In this document: positions 8,166 through 16,799 of the stretch, in pieces
How the letters are laid out: each line of letters starts with the position of its first letter
Numbering within the stretch: the stretch's first letter is position 1
Assembly: GCA_018829445.1 (NCBI GenBank)
Contig: JAHJTV010000101.1
Coordinates: 36,533 to 100,532 of the forward strand
DNA from: a bacterium
GTDB lineage: Bacteria; SAR324; XYD2-FULL-50-16
Direction of reading: 5' to 3'
Length of the DNA stretch: 64,000 nt
Program-made: the position numbers and the translations under genes
Notes under the pieces: model-generated
The model's input: only the letters and a program-made list of their open reading frames with translations
Database searches by the model: none
Told to the model about the DNA's origin: nothing

Positions 8166-8681
8166 TTAGCCATCTAAAAGTGATTTTTCAGCGGCCATCA
8201 TCCAACCGGATGGATCCTCCATGTACAAAAGAGTGTCTTCCAGCGATACAACATGTCTGTGTTCGATGGCAGCCATGTATTCAAAGAACTTCCTCTCTTC
8301 CGTATTGTCAGTCTTTTTTATCAGTTCCTTATAAAACAAATGAGCCTTTTTTTCGAACTCAATAGCGATCTCTATCGCCTGCTTATCATCCGTGGTTGAA
8401 GTCGCTCCACCTGCAGTAGTGGCAATCATTTCCTTCAATGCTTCTCTGACATGGGTCTCATCAACTACGGTAGAGACGTGTTCCGGCCATTGTCCTGTTG
8501 CCTCAAGTTTTTTATGAATCTCTAGCAATTGCTGATGATGCTCCTCTTCCTCCTGAGCAATGGTCTCAAACATCTTCTTTCCAACAGGATTTGTGACTTT
8601 GTGACTCTGTTTGAGGTAAAACTCCTTTTCCCCCAATTCATTTTCCAACGCGACTTCAACTGCTTTTAAGCTTGGTTTCAT
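8166..8681 (-). CDS. Rubrerythrin/ferritin-like diiron protein
   Basis: A 171-residue four-helix protein of the rubrerythrin superfamily without a rubredoxin domain. Two Glu/ExxH repeats are visible: NELGEKEFYLKQSHKV with EEEEHHQQLLEIHKKL, and EFEKKAHLFYKELI with AAIEHRHVVSLEDTLLYMEDP. The C-terminal phrase YMEDPSGWM is common in this subgroup. I chose the ATG at 8681, which has GGAG six bases upstream, over the ATG at 8693, which overlaps that site. It is probably a peroxide-reducing or iron-handling protein. It is transcribed against its neighbours and is flanked on both sides by copies of one hairpin element. Confidence 0.88.
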   Translation of the reverse strand: MKPSLKAVEVALENELGEKEFYLKQSHKVTNPVGKKMFETIAQEEEEHHQQLLEIHKKLEATGQWPEHVSTVVDETHVREALKEMIATTAGGATSTTDDKQAIEIAIEFEKKAHLFYKELIKKTDNTEERKFFEYMAAIEHRHVVSLEDTLLYMEDPSGWMMAAEKSLLDG

Positions 8682-9123
8682 TTTATTCTCCATTGTTCGG
8701 TTTATAAAAACTATATAATCGTTTATTCCCCTTGGGGACTATGATGCTGTAATGGTTGCAATGCCTGTGCCTTCTCAAGGTGCTGTTTTACAAGGCTGGT
8801 TCTGGATAAAAAACGAAACACATTATACGATTATGTCTCATAAAACCCAAGAGACATTGCTGACAAAGAAAAAAACTGATATATCAAAAAGATATTATTG
8901 ATTCGGGGAGTATCATTGTTTTAGATGATTAATAAATTGAGTACCGACCGATAGGTTGTATGGTTATCTTGATCATCGTAATGCCTGGAATAATACCTTA
9001 TTGAACTTCTTATATCAGTCTGTCGCAATATTGGCATACATCCTGAAATAGACTCATTAAATTTTCCAAGCGCATCGAATAAAAAGTGATACTGTATTAA
9101 GTACTTTACCCGGAGGCATTCAA
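8682..9123. other. Divergent intergenic region with a dyad
   Basis: About 442 bp between the divergently read rubrerythrin-like gene and the small gene at 9124. It contains the GTCTC-type dyad at 8830-8857 and AT-rich stretches, and must hold both promoters. No ORF worth listing was found. Confidence 0.5.
8830..8857. promoter_or_regulatory. GTCTC-type dyad copy 2
   Basis: ATGTCTC, 11 bases, then GAGACAT. It matches the reverse complement of 8091-8129 over the arms and most of the 11-base spacer (ATAAAACCCAA here, ATGAAACCCAC there). It lies about 150 bp upstream of the rubrerythrin-like gene. It could be an operator or structured RNA; conservation of the spacer as well as the arms suggests a specific element. 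Confidence 0.5.
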
Positions 9124-9333
9124 GTGTTAAAAAGGTGTGATCAGAACATTATTGAGGTTCTCGAATTAGTAGAAAAAATGGTTGAATTGGCTGAACGAGG
9201 TGATGTCGACAGAGAAGATGTTGCTTGCGGAGTGTTATTCGGGGTTATACTGGATTCAGCATATAAAATAAAAAAACTGGCTGAAATAGAAAAAGAACAC
9301 CATATTAAAAAAGGTTGGTGGAAACAACCCTGA
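9124..9333 (+). CDS. Small conserved-looking hypothetical protein
   Basis: A 69-residue protein beginning at GTG with a good Shine-Dalgarno (CGGAGG, about 7 bases upstream). It is probably all-helical and acidic-basic mixed, with the phrases IIEVLELVEKMVELAERGD, REDVACGVLFGVILDSAYK and KLAEIEKEHH. It has no signal peptide or membrane segment and a single Cys. Its place 66 bp before a rubrerythrin suggests cotranscription and a role in the same stress response. I recall similar small proteins in delta-proteobacteria, but no function is known to me. Confidence 0.7.
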   Translation: MLKRCDQNIIEVLELVEKMVELAERGDVDREDVACGVLFGVILDSAYKIKKLAEIEKEHHIKKGWWKQP

Positions 9334-9347
9334 AAATGTTTGTCATT

Positions 9348-9367
9348 GTCTCAAAAGTATACGAGAC
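9348..9367. promoter_or_regulatory. GTCTC-type dyad, looser copy 3
   Basis: GTCTC, 10 bases, GAGAC, located 32-51 bases before the rubrerythrin start. The arms match the two dyads at 8.1 and 8.8 kb but the spacer does not, so relation to them is uncertain. A hairpin here could affect translation or be a regulator site. Confidence 0.35.
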
Positions 9368-9398
9368 TGTTTATTATAAAAAAAAACAAGGAGAAAAA

Positions 9399-9950
9399 AT
9401 GAAAAAATGGGTATGTTCAGTTTGCGGATACGTACATGAAGGTGATAATCCTCCGGTTCAATGTCCACAATGTAAGGCTGCTGCAGATAAATTCTATGAG
9501 CAGCAAACAGGCGATCTTTCCTGGGCCGATGAGCACCGAATTGGTGTGGCTTCCAAAGATATCGACGCTGATATCCTGGCAGGATTACGAGCCAATTTTA
9601 CCGGTGAATGCACGGAAGTCGGAATGTATCTGGCAATGAGCCGACAAGCTGATCGCGAAGGATACCCCGAAGTTGCTGAAGCGTACAAAAGAATTGCCTG
9701 GGAGGAAGCTGAGCATGCGTCCAAATTTGCTGAGTTACTGGGTGAGGTTCTGGTCGCAGACACCAAAACCAATCTAAAAATGAGGGTGGAAGCAGAACAC
9801 GGTGCCTGCAAAGGAAAAAAAGATCTGGCAACCAAGGCAAAACAGCTCAACTATGATGCCATTCATGACACAGTACATGAAATGTGCAAGGATGAGGCTC
9901 GTCATGGATCTGCGTTTGCAGGACTCTTAAAGCGTTATTTTAACGATTAG
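9399..9950 (+). CDS. Reverse-type rubrerythrin (N-terminal rubredoxin domain)
   Basis: A 183-residue rubrerythrin in which the rubredoxin domain comes first (C6, C9, C22, C25: CSVCGYVHEGD then CPQC), followed by the diiron four-helix domain (residues about 45-183). Ligand motifs visible are NFTGECTEVGMYLAMSRQA, WEEAEHASKF, VEAEHGACKGK and KDEARHGSAFAGLL. Reverse rubrerythrins reduce H2O2 and O2 to water with NADH-derived electrons. The ATG at 9399 has AAGGAGA seven bases before; an open frame upstream to 9315 is not family-like. A strong terminator follows at 10017. Confidence 0.94.
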   Translation: MKKWVCSVCGYVHEGDNPPVQCPQCKAAADKFYEQQTGDLSWADEHRIGVASKDIDADILAGLRANFTGECTEVGMYLAMSRQADREGYPEVAEAYKRIAWEEAEHASKFAELLGEVLVADTKTNLKMRVEAEHGACKGKKDLATKAKQLNYDAIHDTVHEMCKDEARHGSAFAGLLKRYFND

Positions 9951-10377
9951 CAGACCACTTCGATAGATTATCAGAGTACTAGGATATTTATCTGCCAAAA
10001 CAGTGTAATAAAAACTGAATATACACATATTCCGGATTCCAAAGATCCGATTTAATATCTGAGATGATATGTGTATATTCTTTTTTGCGTTCTGGTTGGT
10101 TCATACGAGAAATCATGGAAATAACAGAAAAGATTTAAAAGGCAGGAGTCAAAGTTTGACAGGACACATGCTATCTGAACAGTTTTAGGTTCTTGTCTAA
10201 TCTTCAAAATTAAAGGCCATATTAGACTGACATGTTGTCATTAGCTGCTTGACATGGAATCCATAATTATTTCATAGCGATAGATGCCGGATCGGAGTCG
10301 TGCGTGACAGATAACCCTGAACTCTCAAGATCTTATTGAACAAACTGAGAAAAACCAATATCAAAAAGGATATCAAA
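9951..10377. other. Intergenic region with terminator
   Basis: About 427 bp. The first part holds the terminator at 10017-10086. The remainder, down to the rubredoxin start, should carry its promoter: a TTGACA box occurs near 10249, but no convincing -10 box at standard spacing was found. No ORF was seen. Confidence 0.5.
10017..10086 (+). terminator. Rho-independent terminator after rubrerythrin
   Basis: A perfect 14-bp stem, GAATATACACATAT with ATATGTGTATATTC, is followed immediately by six T. The interior contains a second small hairpin (CGGAT...ATCCG). It closes the rubrerythrin transcript. Confidence 0.85.
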
Positions 10378-10539
10378 ATGGCAAAATACAGATGTGAAAC
10401 CTGTGATTATATTTACGATCCCGCACAAGGTGATCCCGATTCCGGTATAGCTTCCGGTACTTCTTTTGAAGATTTACCGGATGATTGGGAATGTCCGGTT
10501 TGCGGAGTTGGCAAGGATGAGTTTGTAAAGGAAGGATAA
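10378..10539 (+). CDS. Rubredoxin
   Basis: A 53-residue canonical rubredoxin with iron ligands C6, C9 (CETCDY), C39 and C42 (CPVCG) and the core YDPAQGDPDSGI and FEDLPDDW. The ATG at 10378 has AAAGGATATC before it; an in-frame upstream start at 10336 would add a Lys-rich tail foreign to the family. The stop is five bases from the flavodiiron gene, so this is almost certainly the electron donor of that enzyme (rubredoxin:oxygen oxidoreductase system). Confidence 0.95.
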   Translation: MAKYRCETCDYIYDPAQGDPDSGIASGTSFEDLPDDWECPVCGVGKDEFVKEG

Positions 10540-10544
10540 AGGTT

Positions 10545-11732
10545 ATGCACAATGAAAAGATCAAAGAGGGTATCTATTGGGTAGGTGCCATTGACTGGGA
10601 TGTGCGCAATTTTCATGGTTACCTGACGGAACAAGGTACTACTTATAATGCGTATCTGGTGGTCGACGAAAAGATCACCCTGGTGGATACGGTCAAAGAA
10701 AACCTGTTTGAGCAGATGATTTCTCGAATCAGCCGCTATGTTGATCCGTCAAAAATCGATTACTTATTATCAAACCATGTGGAGATGGATCATTCCGGGA
10801 GCATTCCCAGAATGATGGAACTTATTCCCAATGCTACCGTAATAACTTCCAAGCAGGGTGAGAAGGGGTTACGAAGGCATTATGGAAAAGAATGGGATTT
10901 TAAAGTCGTTAAGTCAGGTGATACGATTTGTACCGGCAACCGTACCCTGTCTTTCGTCAACACCCCCATGGTGCACTGGCCCGATTCAATGGTTACCTAT
11001 CTTCCCGAAGAGAAGATCCTGTTTTCCAATGATGCTTTTGGCCAGCATCTGGCGACTCCGGAACGATTCGATGATGAATTGGGCTGGAGTGTTGTAAAAA
11101 GAGACGCGGCAAAATATTATGCCAACATTGTGCTGCCATTCGGAAAACAGGTCAACAAAGCCCTGTCCGCATTATCTGACCTGGATCTTGAACTGATCTG
11201 CCCCAGCCATGGGGTGATTTGGAGATCCTTCATTCCTAAAATCACGGCAGAATATCAAAAATGGGCAAATCATGAAGCGGAAAAAAGGGCTTTGATTGTC
11301 TATGACTCCATGTGGCACTCCACTGAAAAAATTGCACAAGCATTGGAAAGCGGATTGTCAGAGTTGGGCATCCGTACCACTCTGCGTAATCTTAAGGTCA
11401 ATCACATATCGGACATCATGTCCGATGTTTTGAATTCAAAATTGATCCTAATGGGATCTCCCACTCTGAATAATGGTTTGTTACCGACAATGGGATCGTT
11501 TATAACCTATCTGAAAGGTCTCAAACCCCAAAATAAGATCGGTTTTGCTTTCGGATCATATGGATGGGGAGGCCAGGCTGTAGGAGAACTTGAAAAAACC
11601 ATTGATGAACTGAGTTGGGAACAGCCGGTCAAGGGTTTTAACATTGAATATGTACCTGACCGGGATGATCTGTCTGGCGCCCATGACACTGGGAAGCTTT
11701 TGGGAGAACACCTGTTGGAATCAGGGGAATAG
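10545..11732 (+). CDS. Flavodiiron protein (rubredoxin:oxygen/NO oxidoreductase)
   Basis: A 395-residue class A flavodiiron protein that reduces O2 to water, or NO to N2O, with electrons from rubredoxin. Residues 1 to about 250 are the metallo-beta-lactamase-like diiron domain: SNHVEMDHSGS gives H78, E80, D82, H83; MVHWPDSMV and the SNDAFGQH and CPSHGVIWR segments give the other ligands. Residues about 253-395 are the flavodoxin domain (IVYDSMWHSTEKIAQAL, GSPTLNNGLLP, FGSYGWGG). It follows the rubredoxin gene by five bases and precedes cydAB, a second oxygen-consuming system. Confidence 0.95.
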   Translation: MHNEKIKEGIYWVGAIDWDVRNFHGYLTEQGTTYNAYLVVDEKITLVDTVKENLFEQMISRISRYVDPSKIDYLLSNHVEMDHSGSIPRMMELIPNATVITSKQGEKGLRRHYGKEWDFKVVKSGDTICTGNRTLSFVNTPMVHWPDSMVTYLPEEKILFSNDAFGQHLATPERFDDELGWSVVKRDAAKYYANIVLPFGKQVNKALSALSDLDLELICPSHGVIWRSFIPKITAEYQKWANHEAEKRALIVYDSMWHSTEKIAQALESGLSELGIRTTLRNLKVNHISDIMSDVLNSKLILMGSPTLNNGLLPTMGSFITYLKGLKPQNKIGFAFGSYGWGGQAVGELEKTIDELSWEQPVKGFNIEYVPDRDDLSGAHDTGKLLGEHLLESGE

Positions 11733-11816
11733 AACTTAGTGAACTGTTCGCAATAAATTCTTTGGTTCGAAGATTGCTAATTTAATCACTTTTAACTGTC
11801 TAAAGGAGGTAACCCC

Positions 11817-13139
11817 ATGGATCCAGTCTTACTGGCACGAATCCAGTTTGCGGTAACAATCGGTTTTCACTATATTTTCCCACCCATAACCCTGGGCCTT
11901 ACTGTTTTAATTGTCATTTTCCTGGGGTTTTATCTAAAAACAAATGACGAGTTATATGACAGGATCGCACGCTTTTGGATCAGTATCCTTGCGATAATCT
12001 TCGGATTAGGAGTTGCCACCGGGATAGTGATGGAGTTCCAGTTTGGCACCAATTGGGAGCAATATTCGCGCTTTGTGGGAGACATTTTCGGAGCCCCCCT
12101 GGCAGCGGAAGGTGTATTTGCATTTTTCCTGGAATCAACATTTCTGGGCGTTCTTCTTTTCGGACGCAATAAAGTCTCCAGAAAGATGTATTTTTTTTCC
12201 GCCGTGATGGTCATGGTCGGATCCACCTTGTCGGCATTCTGGATTATTGTCGCCAACTCCTGGCAGCAAACCCCGGCAGGATATCACATTGTTAACGGCA
12301 GGGCTGAGCTGACCAACTTTTTTGATGCGGTTTTTAACCCCTCAACCTTATACCGATACTTCCATGCTGTTGTAGGAGGATGGATTACCGGAGCGTTTTT
12401 TGTTGCGGGTTTGAGCGGTTACTACCTGTTAAAAAAGCAGCACCTGGAGTTTGCGAAACGCTCCATAATTATCGCTCTGGTTTTTGCCGTCATCAGTTCA
12501 ATGATTCAAATTGAATTGGGGCATCTGCATGCTGTACAGGTTACTCACACGCAACCGGAAAAAATGGCAACTTTTGAGGCTATCTTTGAAACTCAAAAAA
12601 ATGCACCCATGGCGATAATTGGAATTCCCAATGTGGAAGAGCAACGGATCGATTATGAGATCAGCATTCCCGGACTGCTGAGTTTTATGGTTGCTTTTGA
12701 TACTGACTTCGAGGTTAAGGGACTAAATGAGTTTGAAAAGGATCTGCTACCGCCAATCATGATTCCATTTTTTTCATACAGAATAATGGTCGGACTCGGA
12801 TTTTATTTTGTGTTGCTGGCCCTGGTCGGGATTGTGTTGCACAAAAAGGATAAAATTGCGGAAGCCAAATCTTACCTGCTCTTATTGTTAATTAGTATTC
12901 CTCTTCCGATCATTGCGAATGAAATGGGGTGGATAGCCGCCGAAGTGGGTAGACAGCCCTGGATTGTATATCACGAACTGAAAACTGCCGATGCAATCTC
13001 CACCGTTGTCTCTGCCGGAGAGATACTGTTTTCTCTCATTCTTTTCAGTTGCCTGTACGCTGTTATTTTCTCTCTTTTTGTTTTTCTGGTTCAGAAAAAG
13101 TTAAAAAAAGGACCGGAAGTCGTTGCCGATTCATATTAA
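11817..13139 (+). CDS. cydA: Cytochrome bd quinol oxidase subunit I
   Basis: A 440-residue membrane protein that binds all haems of cytochrome bd and oxidises quinol, reducing O2 to water. The N-terminus MDPVLLARIQFAVTIGFHY puts the haem ligand at H18. GAPLAAEGVFAFFLESTFLG holds the conserved Glu pair, and WRQTP-like NSWQQTPAGY, the second haem His region FHAVVGGW and NEMGWIAAEVGRQPW are all present. The Q-loop is short. GGAGGTAACCCC precedes the ATG. In an anaerobe this enzyme serves for O2 scavenging and defence. Confidence 0.96.
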   Translation: MDPVLLARIQFAVTIGFHYIFPPITLGLTVLIVIFLGFYLKTNDELYDRIARFWISILAIIFGLGVATGIVMEFQFGTNWEQYSRFVGDIFGAPLAAEGVFAFFLESTFLGVLLFGRNKVSRKMYFFSAVMVMVGSTLSAFWIIVANSWQQTPAGYHIVNGRAELTNFFDAVFNPSTLYRYFHAVVGGWITGAFFVAGLSGYYLLKKQHLEFAKRSIIIALVFAVISSMIQIELGHLHAVQVTHTQPEKMATFEAIFETQKNAPMAIIGIPNVEEQRIDYEISIPGLLSFMVAFDTDFEVKGLNEFEKDLLPPIMIPFFSYRIMVGLGFYFVLLALVGIVLHKKDKIAEAKSYLLLLLISIPLPIIANEMGWIAAEVGRQPWIVYHELKTADAISTVVSAGEILFSLILFSCLYAVIFSLFVFLVQKKLKKGPEVVADSY

Positions 13140-13192
13140 TAATCTAAAATGCAGATAATAATTTTTCTGAACATACAAAGGAGGGGAATATT

Positions 13193-14179
13193 ATGGATCT
13201 AAATGTTACCTGGTTTATATTGATTGGAGTCCTGTTGGTGGGATATTCCATTCTTGATGGATTTGACCTGGGAGCTGGAATTCTGCAGCTTTTTACAAAA
13301 AATGAAGAGGAAAAAAAGATCTTGCTGAATTCCATTGCCCCGTTTTGGGATGGTAACGAAGTATGGCTTCTTACGGGTGGAGGTGCCCTGTTTGCAGCAT
13401 TTCCGCATGTTTACGCCACCGTTTTTAGCGGTTTTTATCTGGCTTTAATACTATTGCTGGTAGCACTGATTTTCAGAGCACTATCAATTGAATTCAGAAA
13501 CCAGGTGGAATCTCAAACATGGAAAAACTTCTGGGACAAAGCCTTTTCGATTTCCAGTCTGGTCACAGCTTTGCTGCTTGGAGTTGCCCTGGGAAATATT
13601 TTCACCGGTGTTCCCATTGATGGACAGATGAATTATACCGGCTCATTTTTCACCCTGCTCAGACCGTTGCCTCTTCTAATCGGATTAACAGGTGTCAGCA
13701 TGATTTGCGTCCAGGGAGCAGCTTATCTTCTATTAAAAACAAAGGGCAGTTTTTACAAAAATGTACAAACCTGGGCGAAAAAATCCTGGATGGTGTTTGT
13801 CGGGCTAATGATACTTACAACCCTGCTGACAGCCATTGTCGATTCATCGAAAATGGCACCGATCTTCAGCAGCGTTCTCGGAATGCTGGCTATGCTTATT
13901 CTGACCTACGGAGTTGTGACATTGCCCATCTATTTAAAAAAGGAACACAATTTTAGGGTTTTTATCTCTTCATCCCTGGTAATCCTGTCGATGTTCATGA
14001 TAGTGGCCGTTGCCATATTTCCCAACCTGGTCCCCGCGTCGAATCCATTGAACAGCCTGAATATCTATAATGCGTCTTCCAGTCAACTTACCTTGAAGGT
14101 TATGTTCATCATTGCCTTGATAGGTATGCCTATTGTACTGGTTTACACCACCTATATTTACAGGGTGTTCCGAAAATAA
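13193..14179 (+). CDS. cydB: Cytochrome bd quinol oxidase subunit II
   Basis: A 328-residue polytopic membrane protein forming the heterodimer with CydA. The signature LLVGYSILDGFDLGAGIL at the N-terminus, APFWDGNEVWLLTGGGALFAAFP and FRALSIEFR are diagnostic of CydB. AAGGAGGGG lies upstream. It is 53 bp after cydA; a 13-bp hairpin follows at 14216. No cydX, cydC or cydD was found beside it. Confidence 0.96.
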   Translation: MDLNVTWFILIGVLLVGYSILDGFDLGAGILQLFTKNEEEKKILLNSIAPFWDGNEVWLLTGGGALFAAFPHVYATVFSGFYLALILLLVALIFRALSIEFRNQVESQTWKNFWDKAFSISSLVTALLLGVALGNIFTGVPIDGQMNYTGSFFTLLRPLPLLIGLTGVSMICVQGAAYLLLKTKGSFYKNVQTWAKKSWMVFVGLMILTTLLTAIVDSSKMAPIFSSVLGMLAMLILTYGVVTLPIYLKKEHNFRVFISSSLVILSMFMIVAVAIFPNLVPASNPLNSLNIYNASSSQLTLKVMFIIALIGMPIVLVYTTYIYRVFRK

Positions 14180-14484
14180 GCTTAAAACCGGTTCAGTTGG
14201 CAAAGCTCCGATTGCCTGAGATGAATATGAGCACATAATAAAATATTCATCTCAGACAAAGCCAATGGGGACCTTCAATTACTTTAATCTCCCGATCACC
14301 AATTATAACCTGGAGTAACTTTTCAGTCCGACTTTCAGGTATAGTAGTTCATATCATGTTATGGCTTGTGGGGAAAAAGACACGCCATTGAAGCGAGTAG
14401 AATTAGCAATTATTCTTATCAATGGCATAATTACTGAAGCAATAACAAAAAAAGCAGACAATAAACTTAACATTAAAAAGAATC
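14180..14484. other. Intergenic region after cydB
   Basis: About 305 bp. It contains the hairpin at 14216-14255; otherwise nothing was recognised. The promoter of the MoxR-VWA operon should be here. Confidence 0.45.
14216..14255 (+). terminator. Hairpin after cydAB
   Basis: A perfect 13-bp stem, CTGAGATGAATAT with ATATTCATCTCAG, and a 14-nt loop begin 37 bases behind the cydB stop. No T-run follows, so it may be a Rho-assisted or attenuating end rather than a classical terminator. Confidence 0.55.
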
Positions 14485-15417
14485 ATGAAGATACAAATAG
14501 AATCAGCTGAAGATGTCACCAGTCTTTTATCAAAGCAGGGTTATGTCAGTTCGGAAGAGATATCCACCATTGTATTTCTGGCTATTAAAATGCAGCGACC
14601 TATTTTGGTTGAAGGACCGGCAGGTGTGGGAAAGACGGAACTGGCAAAATCTCTGGCCAAGGCGCTTAAACTGGATTTGATTAAGTTGCAGTGTTATGAA
14701 GGGCTGGATGAGACAAAAGCGATCTATGAATGGGAATATGCCAAGCAACTGCTTTATACCCAGATTCTTAAGGAAAAGATTAATGAAGTGATCGGAACAG
14801 CATCGGATTTGAATGAGTCAATTCAGAAACTGGTTAAACTGGAAGACGCTTTCTTTTCGGAACATTTCCTGCTGCCGCGACCTTTGCTACAGGCCATTCG
14901 TTCTGAAAAACAGTCCGTCCTTCTCATTGACGAGGTTGATAAATCCGACCCCGAATTCGAGGCATACCTGCTGGAAGTGCTAAGTACCAATGAGATTACA
15001 ATTCCGGAACTGGGAACCCTGCAGGCGGTAAAAGTCCCTATTGTTTTCCTGACCTCAAATAATGTCAGAGATCTCAGTGATGCTTTAAAACGTCGTTGTT
15101 TGAGTCTTTACATAGATTTTCCTACGCAGGAACTGGAAATCAGGATAATCAATTCAAAATTCCCTGGTATTAAACAGGCCCTGGTTGAGAAACTGGTGAA
15201 AAGCGTGCATGAAATCCGCAAACTGGAAATCAAGAAGAAGCCCTCCATCTCGGAAACCATTGATTGGACCGAATCTCTGCTCACCCTTCAGGTTGAGGAT
15301 ATCACTCCTCTTGAACTGCAGCGAACTCTGGGTATTTTGAGTAAATATAAAACCGACATGGATCAGATCATGCAGAATTCTGAAAAAATTCTAGGAGCAG
15401 GCTCATGGTCAGCATGA
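14485..15417 (+). CDS. MoxR-type AAA+ ATPase
   Basis: A 310-residue MoxR-family AAA+ ATPase, a class of chaperones that act with VWA-domain partners in cofactor or metal insertion and complex assembly. Walker A is GPAGVGKTE (about residues 40-48), Walker B LLIDEVDKSDPEFEAYLL, sensor 1 TSNNVRDL, and the arginine-finger region DALKRRCL. It overlaps the VWA gene by 13 bp, which indicates translational coupling and supports a MoxR-CoxE-like pair. Its closeness to cydAB may mean a role in oxidase maturation, but that is inference. Confidence 0.93.
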   Translation: MKIQIESAEDVTSLLSKQGYVSSEEISTIVFLAIKMQRPILVEGPAGVGKTELAKSLAKALKLDLIKLQCYEGLDETKAIYEWEYAKQLLYTQILKEKINEVIGTASDLNESIQKLVKLEDAFFSEHFLLPRPLLQAIRSEKQSVLLIDEVDKSDPEFEAYLLEVLSTNEITIPELGTLQAVKVPIVFLTSNNVRDLSDALKRRCLSLYIDFPTQELEIRIINSKFPGIKQALVEKLVKSVHEIRKLEIKKKPSISETIDWTESLLTLQVEDITPLELQRTLGILSKYKTDMDQIMQNSEKILGAGSWSA

Positions 15418-16775
15418 TTCTAAAATTCGTCAGTTACCTGCGTTTTCATGGTTTGACGGTATCCACTTCCGCACTTCATGACGCCATTTTGGCCATGAAG
15501 TGGATCGATCTGCGAAATAAGCAACAGGTCTATTCAGCCATGGAATGCTGTCTGGTTCAAAATATAGACGAACGGGAGAAATTTAAGAAGTTCTTTAAAA
15601 AGTTCTTTGATGATAAATCGCTGCTGGAACTGGAACAGGAGGAGGTGGCTTACAGGCTGCAGTTGCAGGAATTTATCTCCGATGTACGAAAAGACGGTGA
15701 CTATGTAGGTCGTGTGTTGGCTGATTATCTGGAAGGTGAGGTGCTGGGTCTTCTTCAAAATCTTGGTGATGATAAAACATTCAGGGTTGTTTACGATGAG
15801 GTGGCATCGGGTGTGGGAATGAGTAAGGAAAAAGCGCGCTTGGATATCCTGAAGCGAATCAGCAATCTTTCCGATAAAGCCGTTGATTTTGCCAACGGTT
15901 CTTTTCACCTGCCCAGGGAAAAGAGAGAATTGCTGTCAGATTTTTTGAGACAGCAACTGCAGGATGCTGCCGATTTGATCAAAAACAAGACAAAAAAGCG
16001 TAAAGTGAGAGATCAGCTGCTTCCATGGGAAAAGCAGAAAACACTTTCAAGCATCAGCTTCGACAAACTGACAATGGAGGAGCAGGAGAAGGTGAAGCAT
16101 GAGGTTGAACGTATCGCCCAGAAGCTGAAAGATGCTTTATCGAGGCAGAAAAAACGGGCAAGAAAGGGCCATTTGGATGTAAAAAACACCATCCGGGATT
16201 CGATGAAGTTCAATGGAGTTCCGTTTAATATAAAAACTCGAACCCCAAGCAAGAAAAAGGGAAAGATTATTGCCATATGTGATATCTCCATGTCGGTAGC
16301 CTATGCCGCCCAGTTCACTCTCTTGCTGCTATACAGATTACAGAATCGATTTTCCAAAATCCGATCGTTTGTATTCATCAGGAACGCCTATGAAATTTCG
16401 GATCTGTTTAAAAAATACCCCCTGGAAGCGGCCCTGAAAAAAGCCATCAGTCAGCACCATATCGGAATGGGACAGCTGACCAACTACGGAGCCACTTTTA
16501 AGTCATTTTTAAGCAGCTACCCCGGAGCCATTACCAAGGATACAACATTGCTGATTTTGGGAGACGCTTTAAATAACGGCGTTGATCCCCAGGTAGAGTA
16601 TTTGAAGGAAATGGCAGATAAGGCTGCCAGGACAATCTGGCTGAATCCCGAGGAGGAAAAATACTGGTACTCATCAGGCAGTGCTATCAGAGACTACAAA
16701 CCCTACTGCACCCAGGTGGTTGAGTGTGCGACCATTGAACAACTGTCAGATTTTGCACGTAACCTGGTACTATAG
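15405..16775 (+). CDS. VWA-domain (CoxE-like) protein
   Basis: A 456-residue protein that partners the preceding MoxR ATPase. The C-terminal third (about residues 285-456) is a von Willebrand factor A domain with the MIDAS motif DISMS in AICDISMSVAYA, then TNYGATFKSFL and LGDALNNGVDP. The N-terminal part is helical and charged. No signal peptide or membrane segment is seen, so it acts in the cytoplasm. An ATG at 15414 overlapping the moxR stop (ATGA) is an alternative start; 15405 fits AGGAG better. Confidence 0.9.
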   Translation: MVSMILKFVSYLRFHGLTVSTSALHDAILAMKWIDLRNKQQVYSAMECCLVQNIDEREKFKKFFKKFFDDKSLLELEQEEVAYRLQLQEFISDVRKDGDYVGRVLADYLEGEVLGLLQNLGDDKTFRVVYDEVASGVGMSKEKARLDILKRISNLSDKAVDFANGSFHLPREKRELLSDFLRQQLQDAADLIKNKTKKRKVRDQLLPWEKQKTLSSISFDKLTMEEQEKVKHEVERIAQKLKDALSRQKKRARKGHLDVKNTIRDSMKFNGVPFNIKTRTPSKKKGKIIAICDISMSVAYAAQFTLLLLYRLQNRFSKIRSFVFIRNAYEISDLFKKYPLEAALKKAISQHHIGMGQLTNYGATFKSFLSSYPGAITKDTTLLILGDALNNGVDPQVEYLKEMADKAARTIWLNPEEEKYWYSSGSAIRDYKPYCTQVVECATIEQLSDFARNLVL

Positions 16776-16799
16776 AAATATTGAGGATGGAGAAAGAAC

